From Cruorifilaria tuberocauda (lineage: Eukaryota > Nematoda > Chromadorea > Rhabditida > Onchocercidae), in the NCBI GenBank assembly GCA_013365365.1, contig JABVXU010000147.1, forward strand, positions 1 through 64,000: a DNA stretch of 64,000 nt. The letters are read 5' to 3'. The notes below the pieces were generated by a model. The model had not been told where the DNA came from and did not search any database. It worked only from the letters and a program-made list of their open reading frames with translations. The translations under genes were made by a program, and so were the position numbers. How positions within the stretch are numbered: the stretch's first letter is position 1; each line of letters starts with the position of its first letter. Positions 27,107 through 38,680 of the stretch are shown one piece after another.

Positions 27107-28380
27107 CGCTTGCCCAGAAGTATCGCCATCATTGCTTAGTCCAGAACTTTTCTAAAAACAATGCATTGTTCGATTTGCTTGAAGATTTGAGGATAACAAC
27201 AATTGGAAGGGTTTTATTTTTTGTCTAACAACCACCTTTCACATGTTACACTTTCAGAAACCGGCATTTTGGTTTATTTTTCTAAAGAACTTGATTGTTT
27301 TCCAACAGAAACGTCCTTTGCCTTCTTCTTTCTACTTCTCTTACTCTTTCTCAACTTTCTAATCTTTTCAGTCACCAAATTTCCAGCAAGCTTTTCTGAG
27401 TTTTTTCATCTCTGGTAACGAGCTTCACATCATCATCCAAGATTCCTTTCATTCTTCATTATTTGCGCCACAATCACTGCCTTTGCTACCTGGCTAACAC
27501 TTTACTAAATATCTTAAAAATTTCCAAATATTTTGTCCTTTAAAGGTGTCTTTCATGAACTCTGTGATAACAGTATTGAATAAGATTTAATACTTCAGAG
27601 AATCAGATGTAGTTTTACGGTTCCGTCCCACTTTTCATTTCAGTTCATCCCAGTCTACCCCGACTTTTTATTTTTTTGCCAACTCGTAGTTCAATCCTAA
27701 TTATAACATGTTGAATAATAGAAAATTAAAATTTAAAAAAGTTTAATGCAATTAAATCCATATGATTCCAAAACAATAACTGGTTGATTCAAGACTGCTT
27801 TTTAAAAATCCGCAGGTTAATTCCTAAGATTTTAATGATAACCTTTAAAGAACATTCAATAGCTACCATCGATGTTAACAGTTTGGTTAAATGACTAAAT
27901 GATTGTATAATGGAAATGTATTTGAGAGATGGAATGAGCAGCAACTGTGAACACCGAGATTTCCTGATAGATGCATGAGTGAAGATCGCAGCAGATTTTC
28001 CTGTCATGATATTATGTGCCTTTATATCAGCTGGTGTATATGTGTTTATATGCCCATGTGTTTATGTGTGTCTATATGTGTGTGTGACAGCAAAAATCTA
28101 CGGAATAAAAAAACAGATACGACAATCGGCTAGGCACACAACAGTGATTAAAAAGGAATCATTTTTAGAGGCGTCATCAAATGTGACAGTGAGTGGAAAT
28201 GGGTTGAACCAATAGCGATATTATGAAAAGGAAGATTCAATAATTATCGAATAATAACTTCTTGGTCAATGATCATAAGCTATTATTATACAGCCATCAG
28301 ATGACAGCAGAATAACAAAAAGACATTTACCCTTTTGGTGAAAGAGGAAAAAGTCAGCTTACCGTCGAATAATAATGCAT
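27107..28380 (-). CDS. possible distal 5' exons of the sphingomyelin synthase or of an unknown gene
   Basis: Three minus-strand pieces, each a whole number of codons in phase 0: 28380-28363 (MHYYST, donor GTAAGC), 27390-27313 (basic, contains KSKRSRKKKAKD) and 27151-27107 (KSSGLSNDGDTSGQA, acceptor TTTTTAG, donor GTCAGT). They could precede the phase-0 acceptor at 23574 and extend the sphingomyelin synthase by a basic N-terminal tail, for 392 aa in total. The acceptor at 27390 is poor. Only a transcript would settle this; I list it because the 15-codon exon reads like real coding sequence. Confidence 0.25.
28034..28088. repeat. TG-rich microsatellite
   Basis: Imperfect TG/TATG dinucleotide run. 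A plus-strand ORF through it (27979-28215) is explained by the repeat and is not called. Confidence 0.8.
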
Positions 28381-29910
28381 TTTCAATCAGCAATGTTTTT
28401 CTGATTTTTCCAAATCAAAAAATATCACAATTCATCGTAATCTAAAAAACAAATGAATGAGATTAATACTTAAACATAATTTTAAGAACACGCATTTACC
28501 AGCACATGAACTTATGAGTTCTTCTATTTCATGGCGATCAGCGAGAAATGCGCGAAACCCAAGTGATTTTATTTATTTACTTTTTCTTTCATTTTAATCA
28601 TTTTGCATTTCTTAGATGAATAGTAAGACTAACATTACAATCTAATTCTTCAAAGTCTGTGGTAAGATTTTAAATAAAAAATATGATAAACTATATGAGA
28701 GCTGCCTGGCAAATGGTGACATTGCGCAAAGCGTATATTTAAACAAAAAAGTGAAACTAAATGCTAATCATGTAATTGATGGATAAGTGTTTAACTAAAA
28801 TATCCGTTATCAACGAGAAATAGAATAGAACTTAATCATTTCAAAACAACCAGCATATAATTCCTTCCTCAATTTACTACAAAATTAGCAATAAATGAGG
28901 ATATTGTTAACAAAACTTGAGCAATTCTATCTTCGATAAATATTCAAAAAACAAATAAAATTTGTATATATTTCATGCTTTCTAAATTACATTAATTGAA
29001 TTGACAGTAGTTTATCATATGGATAGCTACTTAAAGAAAAATAACAATAATCATGCAAAATGTTACATCAATTTTGATCCATAAAGGAACGCATAAATCA
29101 ATAAATCGAAAGGAACATTTTCAATAATAGTAATTGCTTAATCCAATCTGACAACGATCTTAACAAAATCTAGTCTAATAATGAAAGTTGAAAAAAAGAA
29201 CAAGTATGAAACTTCCCTTCAGAAGATTAGTGAAATATTATAATAAAATGCTGGAGCGAGTGGAATGTTATGATAGAATACTTTGTGGTAAAAAATAAAT
29301 AAATAAAGTATGAAATGATTTGGGTGCAGAGAAATATCATCGAAAATAAATAATAATTACTAATGACGCATGTAAATACTCAACAATAATACATTATTGA
29401 GAAGTTAATTCAGCCAGAAAGATAAAACTTTCAAATAAAATTGAAAACTTTGCCGGACAAAAGAAATGGATTATCTGTAGAAAAGAGAAAAAGGCAATTA
29501 GATGAATATATATGAAAGAGAAAGAGAAAATGGAAATACGATATAGACCGGACTGTCAGAGAAACTTGATAGTGCAGCAATTGAAAGACGATGGGAGTGG
29601 AGTCAATTTTATTGTTTACTGTTCGATTTAGATATCATTCAATGTTTACTTCATCCTGAGCCGACCACTAAGTTGTTAAACTTCACTTTATTCTCTTTCC
29701 TTTCGGCAAAGGAGGATAATATTACAATTACTATTTCATAGTTAATTAATTAATGATAACAGTGACGAAGTGATGTGCACAAATATTTTGGTTAATATTT
29801 CATTTATAAATCAAATTAACAAATTAATGAATGCTACGCCGTAACTGAAACTTATCCTAGCCATATTAGTTCTAAAGAAAAGGAGGATATTTTGTTTTTT
29901 TTTATTACAG

Positions 29911-30207
29911 GTCCATCTCATCAGCAAACTTTTACATAATAATATGCATATGTGCACCGGCGGTGTTTTGGAAGAAAATATGTCTTCAGGTATGCTGTGA
30001 ATCCTTCCCTTCCCTTACTTCTGCTTAAAAAAATTCGTTTTCGACATTGTTTTTTACCTTCTCTGTATTTCAGGACTTAATTCTATTTTACTTATAGCCA
30101 AGAGAGCTTTAAAACATAAACAATTTAATATGAGAAGCAAACTAATTAACTATTTGCGTCCAATGATCGCAATTCTGGAAATTTACCATATCGCTGAACA
30201 AAATTAA
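29911..30207 (+). CDS. candidate two-exon fragment, unknown protein
   Basis: Exon 29911-29989 is framed by TTTATTACAG and GTATGC; exon 30074-30207 follows TTTCAG and ends in TAA. Phases agree (1 then 2 bases), giving about 70 codons, first Met in MHMCTGGVLEENM. No family is recognised and there is no signal peptide or obvious domain. An upstream exon may be missing. The agreement of both splice sites and phase is suggestive but could arise by chance in AT-rich DNA. Confidence 0.25.
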
Positions 30208-32496
30208 AATTGTCTCCTTGAAGTATTTTCTCTCTCTTAGTCAATTATCTTCATTTCTCTTAAAAACCAGTTATTTTATTACTCCTTCTTAAATACACAG
30301 AAAAAAATGGTGATGGTAAAGATTAAAGCATATGATAACATTGGAGTTAGAATTAATCACCATATATACCCATGAAATTGATTAGTTCTGTTTCTTATCA
30401 ATAAGGACTTAAAAAATATATAGAGGCAGATGGATGAGCATTTTAATAATGAGAAAGATGACATAAAGAAATTATCACCTTAAACTTAAGTAAAATGGAT
30501 AGCAGAGATTTTTGACTATTGAATAATATATCTTATATATCTTACAAGACTATTCCATATATTTTACAAGAGACTGTTATTCACATACGTTATTTCTGTT
30601 TGTATATTATTCGTTTCATTTACATTTGCAATCTCTAATAAATATTTTTTTCTAAAAAATAAAGAAAAAAAACAAAGTTCAATCTCTTATCAATTGTGAT
30701 ACGCTTTTTTCTTTTTTTTGTTCCAAACACAGAAAAATACAAAGAGGAAATAATATTTGAAATGGATGAATAAATATAGAAAAAAGTGGAAGTTTTTTTT
30801 TGCTTCTTACAAACAGTTGAAAGTTATCACCGTACTTACAGGCAGAAGATAAAATAATCCAATATTCCATTATTCGGTAGTCAATATTAGGTAGGTTAAA
30901 TTTTAAAATAATATCATAAATATATATGTTTAAATAACACTAATTTTTTGGTTGCTAAATATCATCCATTTCTTTCTATTCTTTTAAAAGAAAAACCTAA
31001 TTTATCTTTCCAATCGTTTTCATCGATGAAGCGAAAGAGACAAAATATGAAGTGGAACTTCAAAATTAAACAAAAGTGCGATAAATTATCAGGTTATCAT
31101 CTATCATGGAATATTCGAAAGTACCAAGAATTGAAGGAAAATTAAGGGGTAGAGATATTCCGTAATTCAATACTATCTCGAGGGAATGGCAGAAAGAAAG
31201 AAAGAAAGAATGCTTCCTTCCTCTTTACGGATAGCAGGAGAGAACTTCCTAAGAAAAAGTGCAGAATTGATAAATCAAGCCTAATATTGATCTAGTACTG
31301 ACTCATATATTTTTGCCGAAATATAGACGGGAAGTGTGAAGAATGACGGAGAAACATACACACGATGATTGTTTAAAGAATTTTAGTAGAACTGGAAACT
31401 GAACAGTCAAAATCACCGGTCGTTACTTGAGACGCGCTTAAAATATTTAAACATTTCACGAAGGCATCAGCAATCTCCTGCAGGATAGAAGGAGGTTAAT
31501 AAATGAATTCACTTACAAAAAAAATTAAAGGTCACATCAAACACTTGCATCTGTCAGACTGTCGCCACCTCTCTAGAGCTCTCTCGTCCCTGCTGTTTGT
31601 ACCCTAACGCATATACATACATTTTTCGAGCATTGGTGGCACAGACAGTTGATCATTGCTCTTTCCCCATTAAGGTCAACGGTCAACGGATCATCTCACT
31701 CACTGCTTCAATTATTAATGAAAGAAATGCGTACGTTTATTTTCATCGGAAAATCCCACCTTAAGCCCGTTCCTTTCTTCAACACGATATTTGTTAATAA
31801 ATATATTTACCATTGCATCAACTCTTACTTCTCGTCGATATTAATTTCTCGCAAATCTATTTTCTCAGAAATTTCGGTCCTCGCTATAAATTTCAACAGC
31901 ACACAAGAGGCATAAAAGAAGGAATACAATTTTAATTTTGACTGATTTTATATGAACTGCGCTTATAGTGAATTTGAATGAATAATAATGATGAAATCAC
32001 TCTTTTTGATCACAACCTGAAAAAAAGGACTCATCAAATGATAAGCGTTTTAAAATGACTTCCACTGATACTTAGTCATAAATCCTTTTTTCAAAAAACT
32101 TCTGAAAAGAAGCTCAGCAGATCAAAATTCGGATACTCTGTTCTTACCACATTTTTTCCACCTCGATGTTACAAAATATGGAAATGTGTATTTTTTGTCC
32201 ATAACTAACTTTAAGAAGAATCCTATTGTTAACGGTTCACGGATTGGGAGAGATTTTTGGTTGGCACATTGAACCGTAAGTCAAGACTTGATTATTTGGT
32301 AAAAAGTTTATTTCTACATGACTTTATAATACGATTGAGCAAACTATAATTGATTGGGCTGTTGTTGCTATTGATAAAAGCATTTAATTGAATGTAAGAT
32401 TGATTGTCTTTGTTTCTTTTGATTTTCTGATAAAAATCAGTCTTCTGTCGGAAAAATAATTAGTCTTTACCGGAAAAAGTCAATTGACCTTTGCAG
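30208..32496. other. AT-rich intergenic sequence
   Basis: No convincing exon found. A (AAAG)n stretch lies at 31191-31210 and a GC-richer patch near 31545-31620. A strong donor-like sequence (ACC/GTAAGT near 32274) follows an open stretch but lacks a start codon. An 88-codon plus ORF at 31649-31915 has no family resemblance. Confidence 0.45.
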
Positions 32497-33405
32497 ACGA
32501 AACTAAAGATACAAAGAAAGGTTATTTAGTACATGATAATGATAGTGAACAAAAATCGCTTAGATATACAATGAGTGAAGGAAATGATAAACATAAGGTC
32601 ATCGGGTGTAAATCATTGGCGGCATCCTTTGAAACTGATAAAAGTAATCTAAGAAGGATATCTTCATATCAAGACTTTGTAACAAGCGATAACAATCTTT
32701 GATTATATTTTTGCAAAAGTAAACAAAGCATATCATATATTTAACATTGAAAAAACTCATACTAGAGAATTAATCGAATTCCATAGTACGATCACTTCTA
32801 CAAACAATTGAAATTTAAAATAGTATTAGCAATCGGAACAATAAATAAATATTGTGAACAGAACAGTAACTGTTACAAGTTTTGATTCATATTCATAAAC
32901 TTATGCTTTCAACTAGACTGTTTGCTTAATGTGAACAATGTAGAAAATGTAACAAATTCATGAATTTTACTCTCAATGCTAAGGGAAGAAACGATTATAA
33001 CAAGATTTTTTGGGAATACTTTGATGCTGATATATTTCATACCCATTTTCATCCTGTTGTACTATTTTAACCAAACTGCTCCTTAATAATGTTACAGAGA
33101 TGGTTCAAAGTATTTTATTCACTCACTTCCAGCAGTAGCAGGTAATTCAAACATCCAACACTTTTTTATAATTAATCGATCAGATTTGCAGGGACGCACA
33201 AATGCAAAAAATAAATAATGTTACGTCTAAACTTTTAACAGTGAATTATGAGGTGAATTCAAGTCGAAGCATTATCAAACAGAACCATTTGTTTGTTACT
33301 GACGCTTATTATTCCAAAAATGATGAACTAACACGATCATTTTCCGTCTCACCTAAGTTCAAATTTTCCATTGATGATAGTAGAGCCTACTCATTTCCTA
33401 AATGA
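32497..33405 (+). CDS. candidate multi-exon gene, unknown, plus strand
   Basis: Three pieces join in phase: 32497-32678 (after TTTGCAG, donor GTAACA), 33098-33141 (after TTACAG, donor GTAATT) and 33192-33405 (after TTTGCAG, ending TGA). The translation is hydrophilic, Ser/Lys/Asp-rich, with no domain I recognise; for example FSVSPKFKFSIDDSRAY near the end. No ATG is seen at the 5' piece, so an upstream exon is missing or translation starts at the internal Met at 32571. A further plus ORF (33371-33595) overlaps the last exon in another frame. It faces the arfaptin gene tail to tail. Possibly a fast-evolving lineage-specific gene, or a decaying one. Confidence 0.35.
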
Positions 33406-33629
33406 TAAATTGACTGAATTTGGATGGTTTAAAAATCACTGGGAGTTTCTGCAAAACTTAACTTTAATGCCGGAGCGACTTCGGCTTAATTTCCATCTCC
33501 AAGAAAAAAAACCAATCAAAATTTCTGCACCAAAAATTTTTGGGCAACGTCATTTAAATTCATACTATTCCCTGACCATTATTTCATGTGATTAAAATGA
33601 TAGATATCTTTCAGCTATGATTTGACTCA

Positions 33630-36010
33630 TCAAGTGAATGATGCAAATAAACTGATGCCTGAAAAACTTAATATCAAGGCATTATGAAGAAGCAACAATT
33701 GCTTATGCATTACTTTCCACCGGTTCTCTTCCAGCAGTCGCAGTTTTACCTAAAAATGAAAACTGTAATTTCATTATCGAAAAAGATAAGTAGAATTCAA
33801 GAAAGATGCATTTTGTTTTTTAATTAAAGAAGAAAAGCTACCTTACTTGATATATAGCTATTGTTTATCAACATAAACACATTTTAATGAACCTCGACCG
33901 ACCTTGACGTCAGCTTTTAATACTTTCCTTGATGCTGATTAAATATGAAATCCGCATCTGCAAGTGCTTGAGAGCTTGCATCTGATTGTTGTAGCGCTAC
34001 TGTTTCATTACGATGCACATCGTATTCCAAACGAGCCTATCATGAGAACAGTTATGTTACCGTAAAAAATTTTTCATTTCAGCCTTCCACTGTCTTAACA
34101 ATTTGTTACGTTTTATTCGTCAAGTAATTTTAAAAAGTGATGAATTTATCAAAATTCTATTATAATCGTGTTAACTTTAAAACATAGAAAAATTTATAAT
34201 CTATAACTGTTACAAGAAATATTTTGTTGTCCAATGAAAACGAAAAATATTGAGATTTTATCGCTGTTTTGACGCAACTGGGATGAAATGAGGTAAACTT
34301 ACAAATAAGAAAAAAACAACCTGATCATAATTATGAATTGTCTCCATTGTATCTTTAAATGTTTTTTTTGCATAATGTCTTAATTAATGAGAGAAAAAAC
34401 GACAGAGTTCGCTCTAACAGTTCACCGTTATGTGCCATCGGACGCAATGAGTCACAATTCGAGGAACACTCTGCCTAAAAAGTTTAAAAAAAAGTCAAAT
34501 ATCCTTACAATTTCAACTATATTCTAGAAGCTCAGATTTCAGAATAAGAGAATCATAATTTAGTATACTATACAGAAAAAAGCGATCAAACTTGTAGATG
34601 AATGACCACTAAAGAAAGCTTTTTAAAAAACACTAATAATGATTTCAAGAAATTTCTTAAGATAGGCATTACTTACATTCAAGCTCATTTCTTTCGTTGA
34701 GAGTTGATAAAGAGATTCCGCTAAATCTTTTTGTGCTTCGTTCATCCGATGAAAATTTGAAGTAAACAATTTTGACATTGCTAACACCCGCAACGTATCA
34801 AAACCCACATCGAATCCATCTCAGAACTATTCGATCAATAACAAATTAAAAACGCAAACCCGATTGTAATGTTTGTGCAATATTTTTAACTGTTCGATTT
34901 CTTCTCCCAATTCAACTGTGCGCTTAACCTAAAAATTATTTACAGGTAAAGTGCCATCAAAATACGCAAAAGCATTAATTTAATACCTCCAGAAAATAGC
35001 ATGAAAAAAAAGATCAACATCATGTCACAACAAAAAATAATAGAGATGAACACAATGAAAAAAAAAGGCAATAAAATATAAAACAAAAGACTTATTAAAA
35101 ACCAAACGAAATTTTACCCAAAGAAAAATTCTAAAATTCTCTAACCTCTCCTAAAATTTTTTTTTCTCAATCTCTCCTAAAGGTTTTGTAAGTCGAAATG
35201 GTTCATTTTTTCAGTGAATCTATTCTTGCAGATCGAGTCTAAATGTAGTAAATATGAGATTTTTTCTAAGCAATCAAAATAGATTCCGAATCACCTCAAA
35301 GTACTTCTTTCTCATTTAAATGTATCAAAATTGAAGTTTACTTTTATGTTTTCAGACAACGAAGTATCAAAAGATTTCTTAATATCTCGTCATCTGAAAA
35401 CATAAGTTTATAATACTTCGATGTTCATAGAACATTAAATTTTCGATCGCAACCACCATTTAGAAGCTTCATTTGTAGGATTTCTGGAATTTGTCCACTG
35501 TCTTCTTATCTACTAAGGGATACACAGAAGGAGGAGTCAATAGATCGCTCAAATACGAATTCAATGTATAATCCAGTTAAGAAATGAAGGTTTCCATAAA
35601 ATTAAATTTTAAATGTGGTGAAAATGCGTTACAATGGACGGAAGCATATTTTGAAACGAAATCTCTACAAAGTAAAGGTTAGCAGAGTACAATAATGCCA
35701 GTAAATACGAGAACGAGCAGAAGCACAGCAATTCGAGACAGTGAATGATTTATGCTGAAAAGTGGTAACTGCCATATTATTCTAGTTTATTATTTTATTC
35801 CTGAGTTGCATTTAAAGTGCAACTGATGCTAACAACGACTTGAATACCAATATTAATCCTTTCCCATCGTCATCATAACATGTCGAAATATCAGAGAAAC
35901 TTCTCAATCATTAATGTCTGGCAAGAAAACATCTCGAATGGTTGCTTACTTGTAGTGATCACGGAACTATTATTGCTTGATCCAACAAACACATTACCAC
36001 TTTTGGACAT
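33630..36010 (-). pseudogene. arfaptin homologue (AH/BAR domain) with frame lesions
   Basis: Arfaptins bind Arl1/Arf GTPases and Golgi membranes through a BAR-like AH domain. Recognised minus-strand exons: 34928-34860 (RTVELGEEIEQLK), 34819-34677 (FHRMNEAQKDLAESLYQLS), 34474-34321 (HNGELLERTLSFFLSLIK), 34036-33903 (ARLEYDVHRNE, then KADVK) and 33749-33630 (LLEENRWKVMHKQLLLLHN, then stop). A possible first exon is 36010-35950 (MSKSGNVFVG, acceptor TTGCAG 3 bases before ATG). Exon 34474-34321 is 154 nt where 153 is needed: an 8-A run breaks the frame. Exon 34036-33903 is 134 nt where 135 is needed. The junction between the first two AH exons is also out of phase, and the conserved segment before RTVEL was not found. 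Either assembly indels in homopolymers or a recent pseudogene; identity as arfaptin is secure. Confidence 0.75.
34928..35950. other. unresolved interval upstream of the arfaptin AH exons
   Basis: This should contain the exon coding the conserved segment that precedes RTVEL in arfaptins, but I could not find it. A short minus-strand open stretch near 35480-35570 looks coding-like yet has no usable splice sites. Confidence 0.4.
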
Positions 36011-36046
36011 TATCTGCAATGAACGAATGTAGTATAAGCCCCCGCT

Positions 36047-36119
36047 GCCATGGTAGCTCAGTCGGGAGAGCGTTAGACTGAAGATCTAAAGGTCGCCGGT
36101 TCGATCCCGGCTCGTGGCA
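36047..36119 (+). tRNA. tRNA-Phe(GAA): tRNA-Phe (anticodon GAA)
   Basis: A 73-nt cloverleaf without intron. Acceptor stem GCCATGG pairs with TCGTGGC (two G-T pairs) and the discriminator is A at 36119. D arm GCTC/GAGC, anticodon stem TTAGA/TCTAA with loop CTGAAGA (anticodon GAA at 36080-36082), T arm GCCGG/CCGGC with loop TTCGATC. Internal promoter boxes A (TAGCTCAGTCGGGAGAGC) and B (GGTTCGATCCC) are intact. A TTTT terminator follows within a few bases. It sits on the opposite strand, 36 bp from the apparent arfaptin start. Confidence 0.97.
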
Positions 36120-37215
36120 GACTTTTACCCCCTCAGATATGCATAATGGAAGCATCCAAATATCTTTAAGAATATTCGATCTTGGAAGAAAATTCAAAAG
36201 AATTGGGGAACAAAAATCAGCGCAACCCATCATTAGCAGTGTAGTCAAGGCATATAACACTTAAAAATCGCTAAACTTCCATTTTTAAAAACAGTCTAGC
36301 TGAAATTGGATAATCAAGTGTAAACAACTACACTCATAAAAACTATCATTAATCGACAAATAAAGCTTGATATAGTTAATAAAACTGAAAGTGCTCATAC
36401 TAACCAATAATTATTTTGCCATGAATAAAATCTCTTTGGAATCAATTTATTCACTAGACAACAAACAATAAGCATATCGATCCCAATGTAACATACACTG
36501 AGCAGCAACACGTCGGGAATAGGATCTGTTGGGGTTCCATTTGCGATAAAACAATAGACAATGAAAAACTTCTTCCCTAACATAAGTTAAGATGATTTGT
36601 ATAGTGTGGATTGCATCAAATCAAATAGGTTGGAATAATACGCGGGTAATATTTCGCCTCTCAATATTACGCGATGACACAACTCGATAATTTCACTCCT
36701 TAAATAAGTAAAAAAGGATAAAATAAAGTAAATCAGGTCAATAACCATCAATTTTCACCCCAAACAATACCGACTGAAATATATATATGCAAACAAACAT
36801 ATACGAATCAATCATGAAAACTGCAACGAAAATAGCAATGCTTTTTTCCATAGAAGTAAAAATTATTTCTGCATCACTCTAATACGAGTTAATTTTAATA
36901 ATAGAAGTTTCTTCTCGCTTCCCAAAAAGTCTTTCTTGTATTCTAGACGATTCTGATTCGTTGCATAAGTAAAGCTTGTACTTTTTACACCTATGAAATA
37001 ACAGCATTTCGAAATTTCCAATAATTACAATTCAACGACTTTTCTCTCACACTCGCTATTTCACGATTCGTATCATAAATTCATTCCTTCAGTGAAAAAA
37101 ATGAGCAATTTACAAGTGATGAAATATACTAGCGAGACTTAATAAAAGCCTGAACTATGAAATAGAAAGCAATACGTAACAAAACAAACACTCAGGCTAG
37201 AGGAATACGGAAAAT
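36120..37215. other. intergenic sequence, no gene recognised
   Basis: AT-rich. A 62-codon minus-strand ORF (36395-36583) encodes a hydrophobic stretch but has no family resemblance, and a second frame over it is also open. Not called as a gene. Confidence 0.5.
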
Positions 37216-38495
37216 TTATACAATATCCAAAAAAGCAACAAGGTACTGAATACCGGCCGGTCGTTTCCAACAGCCATCATACTGACATGAAAAAATTCTT
37301 CGAAAAATCATAGATATCAGGAAACAAACCGGGATAGGTGCAAAAAGAGCGACGAACGCTTCAGGAAATCAATATTTCAGAGCATAACTTATCTTCAGAT
37401 TACCAGTCATATTGGATTGCGTAAGCAGCCTTCCCTCAGTCAATTAAAACTCAACACCCCTAAACTCAACACCCTTAAAACGGTGTTTTTTTAATTTAAA
37501 AATATCAAACTCCTAATAGAAAAAAAGACAAGGAATTTGAATCCTAGATGTGCTTAAGAGGATTTCTAACTCTCAAGTATGCTTCGGAAATAAGCTTGAG
37601 AAAATCTCCAAAACCTAGCAGCACGAAGTAGAACATTAAATACATCGGAGTGGTGTGATAGTCATAAGGAAGAATTCAAATGAAAAATAAGAAAGCTGTT
37701 AGTAATGCGAGAAAGAATAAAAAAGCAGGAATAATGGAATAATAATAAAAAAGAATGAAAAGGATCTACCAAGCTTCACAATGATCACAAATTCCATTAC
37801 AATAAGAATCTTGCAGAAGTGAATAAAGTTCGAAAATTGCACTTCATGCAATAATATATGACTATTTCTAGTTTATAAAATAAAAAAGAGAAAGTAAAAA
37901 ACTCATGAAGAATAATTCTTGTTTTCAAACATAGTGAGGAGAGAGAAAAGGGAATGGAAGGGAATTTGTATTCATTCACTTGGTCTTAATTTAACAAATA
38001 GAAAAACCGGAATATATTTATGACAGTACAGTAAATCACCCTATCATTGTAAAATGAAATAATTTCCATTACTACTAATGTGAAGCAATTTTGTGCAGGC
38101 TATTCTGTTCAAGAAAATATCAGCAAATTTAAGTAAAGATGAGACACTTGGAGCCTCGCAACTAAAGTGTCATAATTGAATATATTCAATCGAGAAAACT
38201 AAAGAATTTAAGGTCAAAATACTAATGAAAACCATAAAAAATTATTGCCAGTTTTCGGAGACGGTATTATGTTTCTTTCCAGATGCTTTTTAACAAAGTA
38301 ACATAAAATCTCCATAATAATAATAATGATATTCAATGTGAAAGGAAGTGAAGAGATAGATTTACATAAGACAAACAAATTAAAGTGAAAAAAACACGAA
38401 GTCATTACTTGCATCAAATACTTAATATATTCTTTTAATGCACTTTGAGCGTAATGTACACGATGGCAACGACTAGGCCGTCGAATCAGATTCAT
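37216..38495 (-). CDS. candidate tiny two-exon gene, 50 aa, unknown
   Basis: Exon 38495-38409 starts with ATG and gives 29 codons (MNLIRRPSRCHRVHYAQ and onward) with donor CAA/GTAATG. Exon 37281-37216 follows a TGTCAG acceptor and gives YDGCWKRPAGIQYL before a TAA. Both are phase 0. There is no signal peptide; the product would be basic and end hydrophobic. The first exon reads like genuine coding sequence; the join over a 1.1-kb intron is less sure. It lies downstream of Rheb on the same strand. Confidence 0.3.
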
Positions 38496-38680
38496 AAAAT
38501 TGAAATTTTTACAGCAAAATTTTCAAATAACTAAATTTATGAAGAAAACAATAGATTAAAATAAGGAATATGACAAAACTTATACTTACAATAATTTACA
38601 AATGAGCGCAAAACTGATTTCTGGCAGCGTTAAAACGGAGCTTTCTCATTCTAGCACAGAAGCTGCTCTGCTTCATTATT

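Larger units (their letters stand above)
23963..29910. other. long AT-rich stretch with only weak candidate exons
   Basis: About 6 kb with no recognised gene. Short poly-A/T runs and a TG-rich microsatellite (28034-28088) occur. The only coding-like pieces are three small minus-strand exons (next entry). Longer ORFs here translate to low-complexity AT-rich peptides. Confidence 0.45.

Noticed and set aside
33616..33791. Plus-strand ORFs that looked like a frameshifted gene continuing from 33.4 kb
   Set aside because: They are antisense to the final arfaptin exon (KVMHKQLLLLHN), which has clear homology.
36047..36119. tRNA pseudogene or SINE-derived tRNA fragment
   Set aside because: All stems pair, both internal promoter boxes are intact and a T-run terminator follows; no repeat tail.
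36395..36583. Hydrophobic minus ORF that could be a membrane protein
   Set aside because: Two frames are open over the same bases, there are no supporting exons and no family match.
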